From contig CM054113.1 in the NCBI GenBank assembly GCA_028673005.1, forward strand, positions 174,389,956 to 174,453,955: DNA of 64,000 nucleotides, given 5' to 3'. This DNA comes from Tanypteryx hageni. Its lineage: Eukaryota > Arthropoda > Insecta > Odonata > Petaluridae. Made by a program: the position numbers and the translations under genes. Position 1 is the first letter of the stretch. Every line of letters starts with the position of its first letter. This document shows positions 47,919 through 59,291 of the stretch, one piece after another. Below the pieces are notes generated by a model that saw only the letters and a list, made by a program, of their open reading frames with translations, was not told where the DNA came from and did no database searches.

Positions 47919-47958
47919 TCTTGAATATATATATATATATATATATTCAAGATATTAA
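47913..47958. repeat. Perfect 46-bp palindrome
   Basis: Outer arms TTAATATCTTGAAT and ATTCAAGATATTAA surround 18 bp of alternating AT, so the whole segment equals its own reverse complement. The right arm is the start of the LINE fragment at 47946. Confidence 0.9.
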
Positions 47959-48061
47959 GAGGACAGTGGAAAATAGGAGTATAGAGTGAACCAGGTTTAA
48001 CCATGAATAATCACGGACCTGTTTACGGACAGACTACCTGTGATATATATATATATATATA
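47946..48061 (+). mobile_element. LINE 3' end, family 2 (+), with TA tail
   Basis: GATATTAAGAGGACAGTGGA then AAATAGGAGTATA, GTTTAACCATGAATAATCAC and GGACAGACTACCTGTGAT align with the 3' end at 58200-58310. In translation DIKRTVENRSIE matches the C-terminal tail (KR.A..R..W). It ends in TA repeats (48043-48061) where the other copy ends in GATGAT. Confidence 0.7.
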
Positions 48062-50043
48062 GTAACTCTGACCTCTTGCAAACGAAGTTCACCTTTCTCC
48101 GTGTAAAAATTTTAAAGGATTTAAATCCCTCCTCTTGCTTCGATTTCTTTCCATTAGAAACACGTTACTATGAGATCTGCTCGCATGTGCGTTTCCGTCA
48201 CCGATTAGCGCGTGCCTCAGCAATGCCATGAATGATCTCATGAAACATCACCCGCACAATGGATCATTAGTCTCCCTCAACCTAACAAAACATAACCTCG
48301 ACGCACGCCTCCCTCTCCCTCTATAATATCGCTCGCATTCTCGCAGCATATACATACATACCTTCCCTCCCTTTTCCTCCCTTGCAACAGATCGACGCGC
48401 CATCTATGAACGCAACCCGTAAATCACCCTTCAAGATCGAGAAAAAGAGATGGAGAGAGAGAGAACGGATGGAGTGAGCGCGCGTTCCCTACAACACGAT
48501 CCTTATTTCTTCAGTCATTATACGTCATTAGGAGGCCGCATTGGACATTAAAAAAAAAGAAAGTGGGGGAGGATAAGAACCCGAACCTACCAATGCCTTA
48601 ACCACCGTCGTTTCTTTAAGCGTATATGGTGGAGGGGAGGGCGATTGAGAGGGTGGTGTGATGGGGGTGGTAACGGCGGGAAATGAACGGCGCGGGGGCG
48701 TGAGCATTATGCCGGAGAGAAGCTGCCGTGAACTCGCCTTCGCTTCCTGACCCCACTTTTCCCCCTTCTACCGCCTTAACCATTATAATCGATTCGGATC
48801 GACCGGGTGACGTAGTAGTGTGGGTTGCCCCCCTTCAGGGGGGTGGGGGTTCGTTCGGTTTGCGCTAGGCGAGGAACTTGAGACGGCAGAAGGATGAGGA
48901 ATTGCGGGGGCAAAAGGCGGGTACCAGGCACCTTGAGTTACCCAGCCGCCCCGGATCGATGCTGGCATTCTTTCGATGACATGAATGCGCTGAATCGCTT
49001 TTTTTATCAAAGCCGTCCGAGCGATAATGTGTGGACAAAAGGGTATATCCGCCCATTAGCGGGCGCGCGTTGTTTATTCATTTTTTATTCGTCCGAGTCA
49101 TCGAAGGCGATGAAGTTTGCACGAGGCTTAATGGAAGAAAAAGCTAGAATCCGCTGCTAATTCGGGGCAGGTGACATCATCGTGATAAATTTCCCGGAAT
49201 CATATATTAATTCGGATAGTGCCTCAATGAAATTTGTTCGTCATTCAATGGATCATTATTTTTGTTTGCGAATGAATTTCTCCATCGCTAAGCCAATGTC
49301 ATACGTGTTCTTTTGGAGTCATGGTACCGTCATAAAGCATTTTTAAGGCGTCAGTAATTAATTCGTTTTATCTTTACATTCACATTCCGCCAGCTCCAAC
49401 AGAAATTTTCTTGGTAGCGTAATAGATCCAATGACGTTGCGTTATCACAAACAGCTTTATAAAAACAGGAAAGTAAATACGGGGTAATAGTTTGTGTAAC
49501 AGAAAAAGCAAAACGCATAAAAAAGAATAATTCTCATTCGTTGAGTTGCCAGATTATATGCCTCTTAATACTAGAGGTTGCTGTTTCAAATTCGCAATTA
49601 AACTTGTCATGTATCCGCTGTATTTACAATTGATGTACTTAATTTTCAATTACATTTGTTTTTAAATTTTTTATTAATAAAATATACATGCAGAGGATAC
49701 TGACTTCATACTGCAGTATTTATTATTTACTAAGTAGTGACACTTAAGTGCTATTTATGGATTACAAAAACTTATTTTCATAATTTAACATTTCCTGAGT
49801 CATGGTTTTGTAATGTATCGCCCGAAATTATTGCATCGTTTACCAAAAATACTCAAGAGGCCATCGATTCATAGATATATCGTTTTTTCCCATGCCTCGA
49901 TCTAATTATAGCCTTTCTTGATTCCTACTACGATCATCACAAAGCGACATCTTACGTCATTCATCTCTGGGACAGCATTGTAGGCGAAGGTGGTGAGGAC
50001 AGGAAAGTGGGGGCAAGATAGCGTTCTATGTTAAATGTTTATG

Positions 50044-50049
<6 letters not shown>
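48062..50049. other. Non-coding DNA, part GC-richer
   Basis: About 48250-49180 is GC- and CpG-richer, including a small CT-rich tract and GCGCCATCTATG near 48396. A segment at 48570-48615 (GAACCCGAACCTACC on +) could be tRNA-related. Frames (48894-49160, 48783-49056) lack domains. No gene is supported. Confidence 0.35.

Positions 50050-50092
<43 letters not shown>
50050..50092. repeat. (TA)n(CA)n microsatellite
   Basis: TA repeats to 50080, then CA repeats to 50092. Confidence 0.95.
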
Positions 50093-50389
50093 ATCGTTGC
50101 TATGGCATTTAAAAATTTTCACTGCTGAAAACCGAAAAACTTTTCATAGTTTTATGATTAAAATCAAATTTTTATATAAATTCAGCATGGATTGGAATTT
50201 TGCTTTCAATAAAAAAACTTTAATCTTTTTTCCGCAGTACAGTGTGTCCCGACTTTGTATCGTTATTTTAAATAATTTTAAAAAACAATTTTATATAGGC
50301 CTGCACAATTTTCAATGCTTTTCTTATGGGTCAAAAACACCCCTTAAATATAACTTTTTCTGTAATTTCGGATTTTTTCCAGAGATTGT

Positions 50390-50440
50390 AGCCAATGACC
50401 TATCTTTCTTGCAAATTTCAACTCTGTAGCCTTTCTAGAA
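50390..50440 (+). repeat. Single monomer related to the 14.9-kb array
   Basis: GCAAATTTCAACTCTGTAGC then CTTTCTAGAAGTACCTTAA resembles the monomer block AAATTTCAGCTCCGTAGCAC and ACTTCTAGAAGTG of the array at 14879-15365. Confidence 0.45.
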
Positions 50441-50474
50441 GTACCTTAAGTTTTATATGATATACCCTATATAC

Positions 50475-50766
50475 CAGGAGTGGCAAAACCGCGGCTCGTG
50501 AGCCACATGCGGCTCTTTTAACTTAACGTGCGACTCTTATTCATTTACACTCAAGGGTGTATCAAGGTTTATCACCTCAGAAAGCAATAACGCAGTGCGA
50601 GTAAGACGTTTTGGGGATGCTACATGGGCATGCAGTCTCTTTGTATTGTTTCGAATACAAGTTATGTTTACTGTTCGTACATTTTTGTGCGCTGAATGTG
50701 TGCCTTGCGGCTCTCGAACTCAGGAAGATTATCATATGCGAGGGTAAGCAGGCTTGGTTACGCCTG
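50475..50766. mobile_element. hAT MITE, 292 bp
   Basis: Left end CAGGAGTGGCAAAACC followed by GCGGCTCGTGAGCCACATGC, a common hAT pattern. The right end, reverse complemented, is CAGGCGTAACCAAGCC (11 of 16 match), with TTCGAGAGCCGCAAGG further in. The flanks CTATATAC (50467-50474) and TTATATGT (50767-50774) match at 5 of 8, the three differences all being transitions. No coding capacity. Confidence 0.55.
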
Positions 50767-50774
50767 TTATATGT

Positions 50775-51734
50775 ATATGTATATCCTATACCTATGCTTG
50801 GTAGGATTCGATTTAAATCTATAAACGTCAATAAACCGAATTTTTTTTTAATTCGAGAAAAATGAATTGTCGTCGATAAGTGTCGATTTTCACCGGTACA
50901 TCATCTACGAAATTTACGCGTCATGATTTTAAAATTTTGTTTTCCGCTCTCAAACCTAACATATTTTACCACCAAACATTCAGAACAGCAGAGGCAGTCT
51001 GCATTTGTCATACCAACCGTCCACACCACATTCGGGTGTTGTTTTCTAATGTCGCTTATGTCACTGTCTTAAGGGCACATACTGAGCAGCCGTGTGATCC
51101 CAAGGTAAAGGATAAAATAATATGATCGGTTTATTGCGCTCTTTTTTTTCCATCAGCCAGATTTAATAATCCATACGCACTTTAGACTCCATTTACCGAC
51201 CGAGGCGAAATGCAAGGATTCTCCGTACTGAAAAATGAGTACCGATCGTCAGATGGCCTTATGGCATTTCCAAAAGCACAAAGTCATTAAATTAATATAA
51301 TCTATCTGAGAAAGAAAGTGTCCCCCGTGCTTAGTTTCTTCTGCATTGCTGCCAAAGGAGTATCCATGTATGCACTCTGGGCTTTTTTCCGCATTCATAG
51401 TCATTCATTACTCAACAAGAGGAGATATTTTTCATCAAAATATTCATTCATACATTAGGTTGTTCACGTCAAATTAATTTTCTCACTAATGATCACGATT
51501 TCGTGAATAAGGAGCGCGAATTAACGAGTAGAATATACTTTCTGATTTATTGCGAAAAATTAACTTTTCCAGGTTGGTGGCTGAAGTCAACAACAACACA
51601 TTCGCCAAAACATAGATAACAATAAACAAAGCAGCATAAAGGAAGCCTTCTTTTTATTTATACACTTTTAGTTAAATTTAATTTGAAGGAATGCGATTAA
51701 TTTTCTAGATAAAAATTGATGAAATGTATTGAGA
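50775..51734. other. Non-coding DNA
   Basis: No recognised feature; frames at 50880-51125 lack domains. Confidence 0.35.
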
Positions 51735-52200
51735 ATTGAAGATTCGACTCCCACCCTAAACAAAAAAAAATTTAGAGTGAAAAATAGAAATTAGATTAGA
51801 TATCATTAGATATCGCTTTTTAAGAAATATAAACGTCAATGTTTGTGTGTATTTCTGGCTAATCAACCCCTTGGATTATTATAGCCAAAATATAAAAGTC
51901 GAAAACTAAAATACCTAATTAAAGGTATAAAAATAAACGTTGATGTATGTCGTTGATTTTTAGGAAATTAAACAATGGTAGTGATCGCTTTTTAAGAAAT
52001 ACTAACGTCAAAAACTGCCAAGCCTAGTGAAATGTATTAAAGTAAACGTATATAATGGAAAATAGGAAAAAAACGTCGAAAACTACCAAGCATATAGCAG
52101 TAGTAATTTTAAGCGTAGATATTCGTCGAAAATCTCCCGGGAAAATAAACGTCAATTTAAGAAAATAATAAATGTCGAATTCTAACAAGTCAACCTATAT
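51735..52200 (+). repeat. Degenerate repeat region with AAACGTC motifs
   Basis: TATCGCTTTTTAAGAAATA then AACGTCAA occurs at about 51808 and GATCGCTTTTTAAGAAATA then CTAACGTCAA at about 51981 (173 bp apart). ACGTCGAAAACTACCAAGC and AACGTCAAAAACTGCCAAGC also recur, and (A)AACGTC(A/G)A appears at least five times. An old tandem repeat is likely; the class is unknown. Confidence 0.5.
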
Positions 52201-52271
52201 CCTATATACATATATCCTATATATGTAAGAAGAAGCTATTTATCATGATATAGAATTTATTGTAATCGTGA

Positions 52272-52560
52272 AAACATGTCAGCTTCGAGATTTTTAGGTA
52301 TATGAACTTTTTAGGTCCCCTTCAGACCGAAAAATTGATTTTTGTGATTCTGTCTGTCTGTTGTACACACACGGCTCTAGTGACTAAACTGGTTTGTGGC
52401 GTCCTTTACCAGGGAAGCGGTAGTAGCAGAATGCCTTATGGACACGACTCCTCCGTCCGTCCATCCGCATGTTAAATCTTCGAAACTACTGCGCGGATTT
52501 TGATTAAATCAAATATTAGTGATCCTTATTAAAATGTATCGCCCAATTGTGATTTTGAAC
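52272..52560 (+). repeat. Interspersed repeat, family E copy 2
   Basis: TCCGTCCGTCCATCCGCATG then TTAAATCTTCGAAACTACTG CGCGG matches the reverse complement of 540-600. Upstream GTCTGTCTGTTG adds another tetramer-rich patch. Edges uncertain. Confidence 0.5.
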
Positions 52561-52900
52561 TACATCCGTGAAGTAGAACTTCCACTTTATATAAGCGCTT
52601 AAATAAACTTATACCCACTCGTATCTTGTGAAATGGCATCCGTCAAGCAACAATTAAATACCATATTTTTTCTCCGATGCTCTTATATGATATGTGAGGT
52701 ACAGATTTAAAAAAATAATCGGATGGAGGATTAAATTTACTACAAAGAAGTCCGCGAGATCATAAAATCACGACTCATAATTTCAGAGATAAAAATTTAA
52801 AAACCGCATTATCTTTCGATACCGTTGTTCACGCATTTCGCATAAAGAACGCCTTTGAAATCTCTGTATATTCCTTTATTGGAGTATACTTTCCCTTCTT

Positions 52901-53250
52901 GTTATGCGTTCTTTGCACGAAGAGAACGCATATAGAGGAGGTTGTTTCCGTCCGTCCGTCCATCCGTCCGTCAGTCCGCATATTAAAACTCGGGAACCAC
53001 TAGACGTATTTTGATGAAATTTGGTATTGGAGAGTTTTGCTAAAATGGGTCGACCGATTCCAATTTTGGTAAAAATCGAACAATAAATACGATTACTTTA
53101 CGTAAAGACCTACATGTATTTTAAACGTACCTCACTTAGCTTCTCATTAAATACTCATCTGAGCGAAAAATATCGAGAACATGATGAAATCTTAAAGAAT
53201 GCATTTGGAAACTTTGTGTACTATGGAGTAAATCTTTCCAATCTTGTTTT
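52901..53250 (+). repeat. Interspersed repeat, family A copy 3
   Basis: Begins TTGTTATGCGTTCTTTGCAC, carries a GTCC tetramer run (52950-52975), then TTAAAACTCGGGAACCAC and GATGAAATTTGGTATTGG, and ends TTTCCAATCTTGTTTT. Same block order as 7059-7535. Confidence 0.7.
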
Positions 53251-54399
53251 AATATAGAAAAGGCGCAATAGAAGGCGATGAAAACGCGTGCTGATTACTG
53301 ATTACTTTTACTGGTTTTACTGATTACTTTTCCACTGAGAGAGAATCAGAGAGTTTCGTATCGGACGTGACATTAAATATGGTGTCCTTAGCACTTATGT
53401 TAGATTTTAGCGTCGCATATAGGAGTTTGTTAACGTGTCCATGGATTTTCCTTCTTCCTCCCACGGCACGTACGTGAGTTATGTATTCGCTCATTCGCGC
53501 GCGTCACGAAAACAGTTCTAACGTGCCGTCAAGGCTGAATATTTTAAGAGATTAACTGCGCGTAAATTTACCTAGATTTCTAGTCGGTGTATTTTTTTTC
53601 TCCGGAAATAGGCGCGACTTTTTTAGGGTGAACATTTTATTACGATCAGACGTTAACAGAGTTCGGCGTCTGGATTTTTGATGAGGCAATTTTTAATTGC
53701 CATCTCGAGAGCCAGACTTTTATTTTGCTTATGCCTTATTTAGAAATACACTCATTGGTTTTTCTCGTGTTTTACACTTAAGATTTATTGATCTATCACG
53801 TGGACGGCGTCTTAGGAGCGCCTCTGGGTAACTGTTAGCGTCAACTGAACTCATTGTACGCATACGGGTTTCACAACCTTAATTACACAGACTGAGAACT
53901 TAGACCGTAATGCTTAACGAAGTCATTCACCTTGTCTCATTGGATGTAGTTTTTTATTCGGTTTGGAATTTTTTTAATCTCTGAAAACATGATTAAGTTA
54001 CCGAACCAATTCTGTGAGCTAATTTACTATTGCGATAACTTAATATATTTCATAACTGTCACATATATATTTTGCAGTTATCTTACTCATTACAATAAGA
54101 TGTTGATGTTTTATACAAGGGCAAATCGATCAATGCAGAAAGTGATTATTCAAGCATGAATTCAAATATGTGTGTAACAACTCTAAGCGCAAATTAAAAA
54201 GATTTACTGAAACTAATTAAAAAATTAATTCCAATACTCTTCTCACGAACCAAACCCGACAAATGATCAATGTAAACTCGTCAACACAGAACACGGTCAA
54301 AATAAACAATATTCGCATTACAGCTATAAAGCAAACTTCCATAGGTGTAATTAATTTATTGGTTAATATTATGGTATGATTATGGCGTTGAATTAATGT
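53251..54399. other. Non-coding DNA between two inverted family A copies
   Basis: Contains short ACTGATTACTTTT repeats (53290-53330) and no recognised gene. Together with its flanks it forms a 2.4-kb segment with inverted ends (52901-55345). Confidence 0.4.
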
Positions 54400-54578
54400 T
54401 GTTTGGTTTCCAAGATTGATTAATGCAAATAATTCGATCGAAGTTCGATAAGTCGAACTTCTATAATTCGATGCTTGGAAGTAGACATTTTTCACGTTCG
54501 TTCAAGTTAAAACGTAGTTCTGTAACATGAAATTTTCCTTCCTCCCACAGAGGTTCGAGTTATGGAGGTTCGACTGCA
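54400..54578. mobile_element. Possible Tigger/pogo-like terminal fragment
   Basis: AGGTTCGAGTTATGGAGGTT CGACTG (54553-54578) on + is, reversed, CAGTCGAACCTCCATAACTC, a terminus style seen in Tigger-like elements. Internal GAAGTTCGATAAGTCGAACT is related. The expected flanking TA is not present and no left end was found. A similar block lies at 63345-63376. Confidence 0.35.
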
Positions 54579-55021
54579 TTTGCTCGATTGGATAAAAAAT
54601 AATTTATGACATATTTTTCTTTGATTTCCGTAGGCGCAATTCGTTCACAAAAGCTATTAAAGCAATATTTGCAAGTTGTTTGAAATTGTGAAAGTGAAGT
54701 TTAACCAACGCTCAAGGATTGTTCGGTAGCAAAATTAAATGTCGAGTGAGTTAATGCGTGTCATTGAGTTAACTGCGTCTATGACCATAGATAGCTCCAA
54801 AGCGGCGTAATTTCCCGGTACTTGTGGAGAATTAGGAACTTATCCATGAAGTGTGTACACAATTATTACGCAAGTTGATTAAAATTGATGCGCTTTCATG
54901 AGAGAACTTTCCCACAGCTTGCCAGCCTGGATGAGTCAGGGCACCTTAGGAGAACCTAAGGTCGAGTCGAGACGGAAGTTACTTTCAATCTATGACCGGA
55001 CTCATCAAATACATATGTAAC

Positions 55022-55345
55022 AAGACTGGTAAGGTGTACTCCATGTCGGAGTACAGTTTCCAAATGCGTTCTTTGAGATGGACAAATTTTATTTCATCAA
55101 AATACGTCCAGCGGTTCCCGAGTTGAAAAAGAGGCACGTTGTAAAATATATGTATGTCTTCATGTAAAGTGGTCGTTATTATAGTCCGATTTTAACCAAA
55201 ATTGAAATCTGTCGACAAATTTTACTAAAACTCCCTAATACCAAATTTCATCAAAATGCGTCCAGCGGTTCTCGAGTTTAAGCATGGGAACGGACGGACG
55301 GAAACGACCTCCATTCCACTTCGTGCAAAAACGCATAACAATATA
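55022..55345 (-). repeat. Interspersed repeat, family A copy 4
   Basis: GTGTACTCCATGTCGGAGTA CAG, then CATCAAAATACGTCCAGCGG twice, GGAACGGACGGACGGAAACG, and CACTTCGTGCAAAAACGC at the end. Closely similar to the copy at 1447-1803 and inverted relative to 52901-53250. Confidence 0.7.
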
Positions 55346-56699
55346 AAAAAGTAGAAATTGCATAAGTTGTAACTTTGGAAATGCTTCGTGTTTTACTCGG
55401 ATTTTCTACGCATCCTTCCCTCGCTTTGCACGCCATATGAGAAATGGTGTGGGTGTCTTTTCGGGGGAGTGCAGTATTCGAACCAATCCAGTACTCAATT
55501 ACTCATTTTTATAATTATTTTTAAACTTTCCCCTTAGGACACATTAATGTGTCATCTCAAATAGACGTCCTATCCGCCAATTAATGGAGTAATAATTCGG
55601 TTCCTCTTATTATCATAAATCGAGTAATAATTTAGAGAAAACACGATAAGAAATACCATGACTATAAATTGCATACCACCTTTATAATTCGAATACCGCG
55701 TGTATTGCAATTGATAAGGGATCAAACATGCGGATACATACTGGCTTTGCACGATGCACTGAATTTACAGGACATCCTTCCTCCTTCAAAAAGTAACAAA
55801 AAAAGGGACGCGATGTTTATGCTGGCTTCCCCATCGTTGTAAGCAATATGATATTTTATGATTTAGAACCGCGAATTGCTTCTGTTATTACTTTGCGCCT
55901 GATTTGTTCATGCGTTCATGATTCCGAAATCCGATAGTTCGATAGACTCGGAGTTATTTTCGACATTTCTAGCGCGAATGTCGACACTGGCGGCTGCGGT
56001 GTGGCGAAACTAGCTCCCATAATTATGACGCCGCCAAAAAACTCCACTAAACATCTCAACCGTCTTATAATGAAAAGTACCTGACATCTTTCTCCCTCAC
56101 GAAAACGCGATTATTCAGGCGACACCCCGCGAAGATAAACATGCGATGAATGGTACCCGAAGTCGTAAACTCCCTTCCTCAACGGTCGTGTGACAGCGGA
56201 ACCCCCTTCCCTAGTGCCTCCACTTTCAGATAGCAATTGCCGGCTTTAACCGTGAGTCCACCCTCCTCCCCGACCTCCTCTCACAAACAAACAAATTGCG
56301 AAATTCGCGAGCATCATTTTTTTACTTCATTCGCCCAGCTGGAGTCCTTGCGGAGGAGTGAGATTAGACAGAGGAGGGAGGTAGAGGGGTTTCCCAAAAT
56401 AAAAAAATCTCATCCTTCACTAGGGAGAGAGCAGTCGCTTTCGTGGGTATTCCTTCGGTGATGGAAGTTGTACGATTGTGCTGTCGGAGGTATTCTCCAG
56501 TACCCGCGAGGACGGCGGGAGGGGATAGAGCGAAGGCGGAGGGCGAGGCGAAGGCGAGTCGAGAGAGGACGGGAGCGGAGGAGGGAGAGACCCGTCTGGT
56601 AGGGATGTAGGGCCGTGGGCGTGGACCGCATAGGCAGACGCCACACCCCGTGGCCGAAGTCACGAATCCATCCCTTCGAAGAGTCACGAAGCACCACCG
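55346..56699. other. Non-coding DNA
   Basis: About 56510-56600 is GC- and purine-rich. Frames on both strands at 56237-56697 overlap each other and have biased composition. No gene is supported. Confidence 0.35.
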
Positions 56700-57170
56700 G
56701 CTGGCTGCTGTTTTGCAGACCTAATCCACTCCTCCCTCTCTTCTTTCTTTCTTCTCTCCCTCCTCTCCTGCATCCTCTTCTTTTTCCTCTTCTCCGATTA
56801 ATAGGTATTTTCTCCTCTATCCATTCTCTCCCTCTTCACTGCTTCCATACAAACTCCTCTTTATCTCACAACTCTCCTCCCACTTACCACCTTCAATCCT
56901 TCTCTCACTTTCTTTCTAGCTTATATCTTCTCATCTCCCCCTCCTTCCTCAATACTCAAATCTCTCCCTCTATCTTTCTCCCCCTGCCTCCTCCCTTCTT
57001 CCTCCTTTCGCTCCTTTTTGTTATTCCCTCTCTATTTCATCCTTTCACACTCAACCCTCCTACTCTCTCCTTCCTTCCTCTCCCTACCTCTTCCTAAATA
57101 CCTCCTCTCGAACATCTCTCCCTCGCCTCTCTTCTTCCTCCTCTCTTCTTCCTCCTCCTTCACTCCTCTT
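56700..57170. repeat. Pyrimidine-rich (C/T) domain on the + strand
   Basis: About 470 bp almost wholly C/T. The 160-codon frame at 56615-57097 is Pro/Ser/Leu/Phe-rich and compositional. Confidence 0.75.
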
Positions 57171-57964
57171 TCCCCACCGTGTCCTTTCGTGACTGCAGGG
57201 GTGTAACAGGAGGGATGTTTTGGATGGAAGAGGCGGAATAGTTGAGGAGGTTGTGTTGCGAGTATTCAGCAGGAGAGTTACATATGACAAGGGCGGAGTC
57301 CGTGGGGAGACTTCAACGCTCGAGGTGACCCGTAGTGAGGTCGCGTCGGATCTGTTGAGGGTCCAGAATGGGGTGAAACGGAGCCCTCCTACTGGTTTCC
57401 GTTTCCAACAAGTCCTTTAAATCCATCTTAAGGAGACTAATGCGTGCTGTTTTATCGTCTCGGTGGTTTGAAGTTTTCGTCTCGTGCGGGGTTTTTATAG
57501 GCATTTATGACACACCTCGGGAAGTGGGGAGTTGTTTCTACTCCTTAAAGTTACGATCCTTGATGCAAATCGGCGAGATTTATCGCTGAAATTCGCCGCG
57601 TTCCGATGCCGGGAGCATTAAGTTATGTATCCTGTTGTAATCCATGGCAAGACTAAATACGCTATGGAATCTAAATGAAAATAATTCTCAATTGGGCGAT
57701 TGCAACAAGATGGAAACTTTTGAACTCTCATACGACACAAATTATTCCTAATTTATTAATGATTTGATTGATTTTACGCAACAGTCAGAAATACATATTT
57801 CTGATCGGGTTATGAATGAAAAATCAAACTGCCCAGACGAAGCTGAAACCAAACACGCTACCTTGCACAATACCACTTTGCTGTCCCGATTTCTTGCAAT
57901 TCAAAGAAAATTGTCGGTATAATTTATCTAAATCTTTGGGTTGCTATAGATTTAAATGTGGACT
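57171..57964. other. Non-coding DNA
   Basis: No recognised feature. Confidence 0.35.
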
Positions 57965-58310
57965 TGGAGGAGAATGCTAATGATAAAATGGACAGGTAGG
58001 ATGAAAAACAATGAAGTGCTACGAAGAGTAGGAGAGAAGCGAATGAATATACAGACTATTAGAAAGAGGAAGGCAAACTGGGTTTGACATTACCAGAGGA
58101 GAGAGAGTATGATTAAAGACGTGTTAGAAAGAAAACTAGATGAAAAAAGGGAAAGAGGCAGGAAAAGGTTTCAGCTGATAGACGATTTGAAAGGGAAAGA
58201 TAGTTATTAAGATATGAAGAGGACAGCGAAAAATAGGAGTATATGGAGGTTTAACCATGAATAATCACGAACCTGTCTACGAACAGACTACCTATGATGA
58301 TGATAGATTT
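57965..58310 (+). mobile_element. LINE C-terminus and 3' end, family 2 (+)
   Basis: Translation reads IKWTGRMKNNEVLRRVGEKR, then a stop-containing RKANWV..HYQRRESMIKDV, LERKLDEKRERGRKRFQLID and DMKRTAKNRSIW. This is the conserved C-terminal pattern (W..R..NEEVLRRVGE, GHxLRH, EG...GKR.RGR, KR.A.DR..W) of LINEs often annotated endonuclease-reverse transcriptase. The 3' end CTACCTATGATGATGAT is a short tandem tail. It has stops, is 5'-truncated by far, and is inactive. Confidence 0.75.
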
Positions 58311-59029
58311 AAAATGATAGGAACTTCCTAAAAAGTAAGTCACAAGGGAGAATGTTTTATTTGTATTGGCTAGGATATGTACTTATTACAATGTTATTGA
58401 ATGTTTATTTTTAGTTAATAAAAAAGATCCTTCTGAAATCAGAAATATTTTAAGGTATTTTTTATTTTTAAAAACGTAAAACTGCGGAACGTTTTCGATT
58501 TGCGTTTTCCCGCATTATTGAAAGAAATGTCGCTGATAATGCCTTCAAACAAAAGTGCTTGATTGGCATAAATAGGAAAGCCAAACAAAGCACCTGGCCC
58601 GCGCCTTGCGCCGCAGCACGAGTTAGCTCGCCCACAAGGCCAAATAGAGTGTAATTTAAAACTTTAAATTGCTATTTGGAATGAGGCATTCTTCGTCACG
58701 AAGGCCAGCGGCACGGATCAGAGAAACGCTAAAATTTACATAGATTTATTTATATGCCTCCAAAGTTCCTCTCATCTTTTTCAGGAACCTAAATTAGTGT
58801 TTTCAAGAAGCGAAACGGCTACACGTCGATAATTCTGAGTGCAATTAAGGAGACTTGAGTGGTGGAGCCCTTCTGCCGCAGTCCACATGCTTTGAAACGT
58901 ATTATCAGTTCTATGTGAATATTATAAATTAAATTCATGAGAATCTCCAGAATATGGATTGGAGCGGAATATAACATTTTGAGACGTGGCTATAGCGTAG
59001 ACTACATAAAATTAGCTTTTGTGAGAAGA
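58311..59029. other. Non-coding DNA
   Basis: No recognised feature. Confidence 0.35.
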
Positions 59030-59195
59030 AAACAACTGAAGAGATATTAAATACAGCAGGAGAAGAGAGAAGTTTGACCAGAGTATTTATGACGAGGTGG
59101 AAGAAATGGATAGGTCAAATATCAAGGAGCAACGGGATTGTGAAGGAATCCATAGAAGGGACGTTGCTAAGGAAAGAGGAAATGTGTTAGAAAGA
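59030..59195 (+). mobile_element. LINE C-terminal fragment related to family 2
   Basis: Translation gives NTAGEERSLTRVFMTRWKKW then IGQISRSNGIVKESIEGTLL, matching the pattern R.L...I..R..KWIGH.LR..G...E.IEG of the same LINE type as 57965-58310. Too short to define the family precisely. Confidence 0.5.
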
Positions 59196-59291
59196 GATTA
59201 GGGAATTGGATAATTAAAAAAGAATGGTATGGTAAAGTGAGAGCCATTGGATGGGTCAGGTTGAGTGAGGCGAACCAAGAACCTATTAAGG

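Noticed and set aside
56615..57097. 160-codon frame on + rich in Pro, Ser, Leu and Phe
   Set aside because: Translation of a pyrimidine-rich tract; overlapping frames on both strands are equally open.
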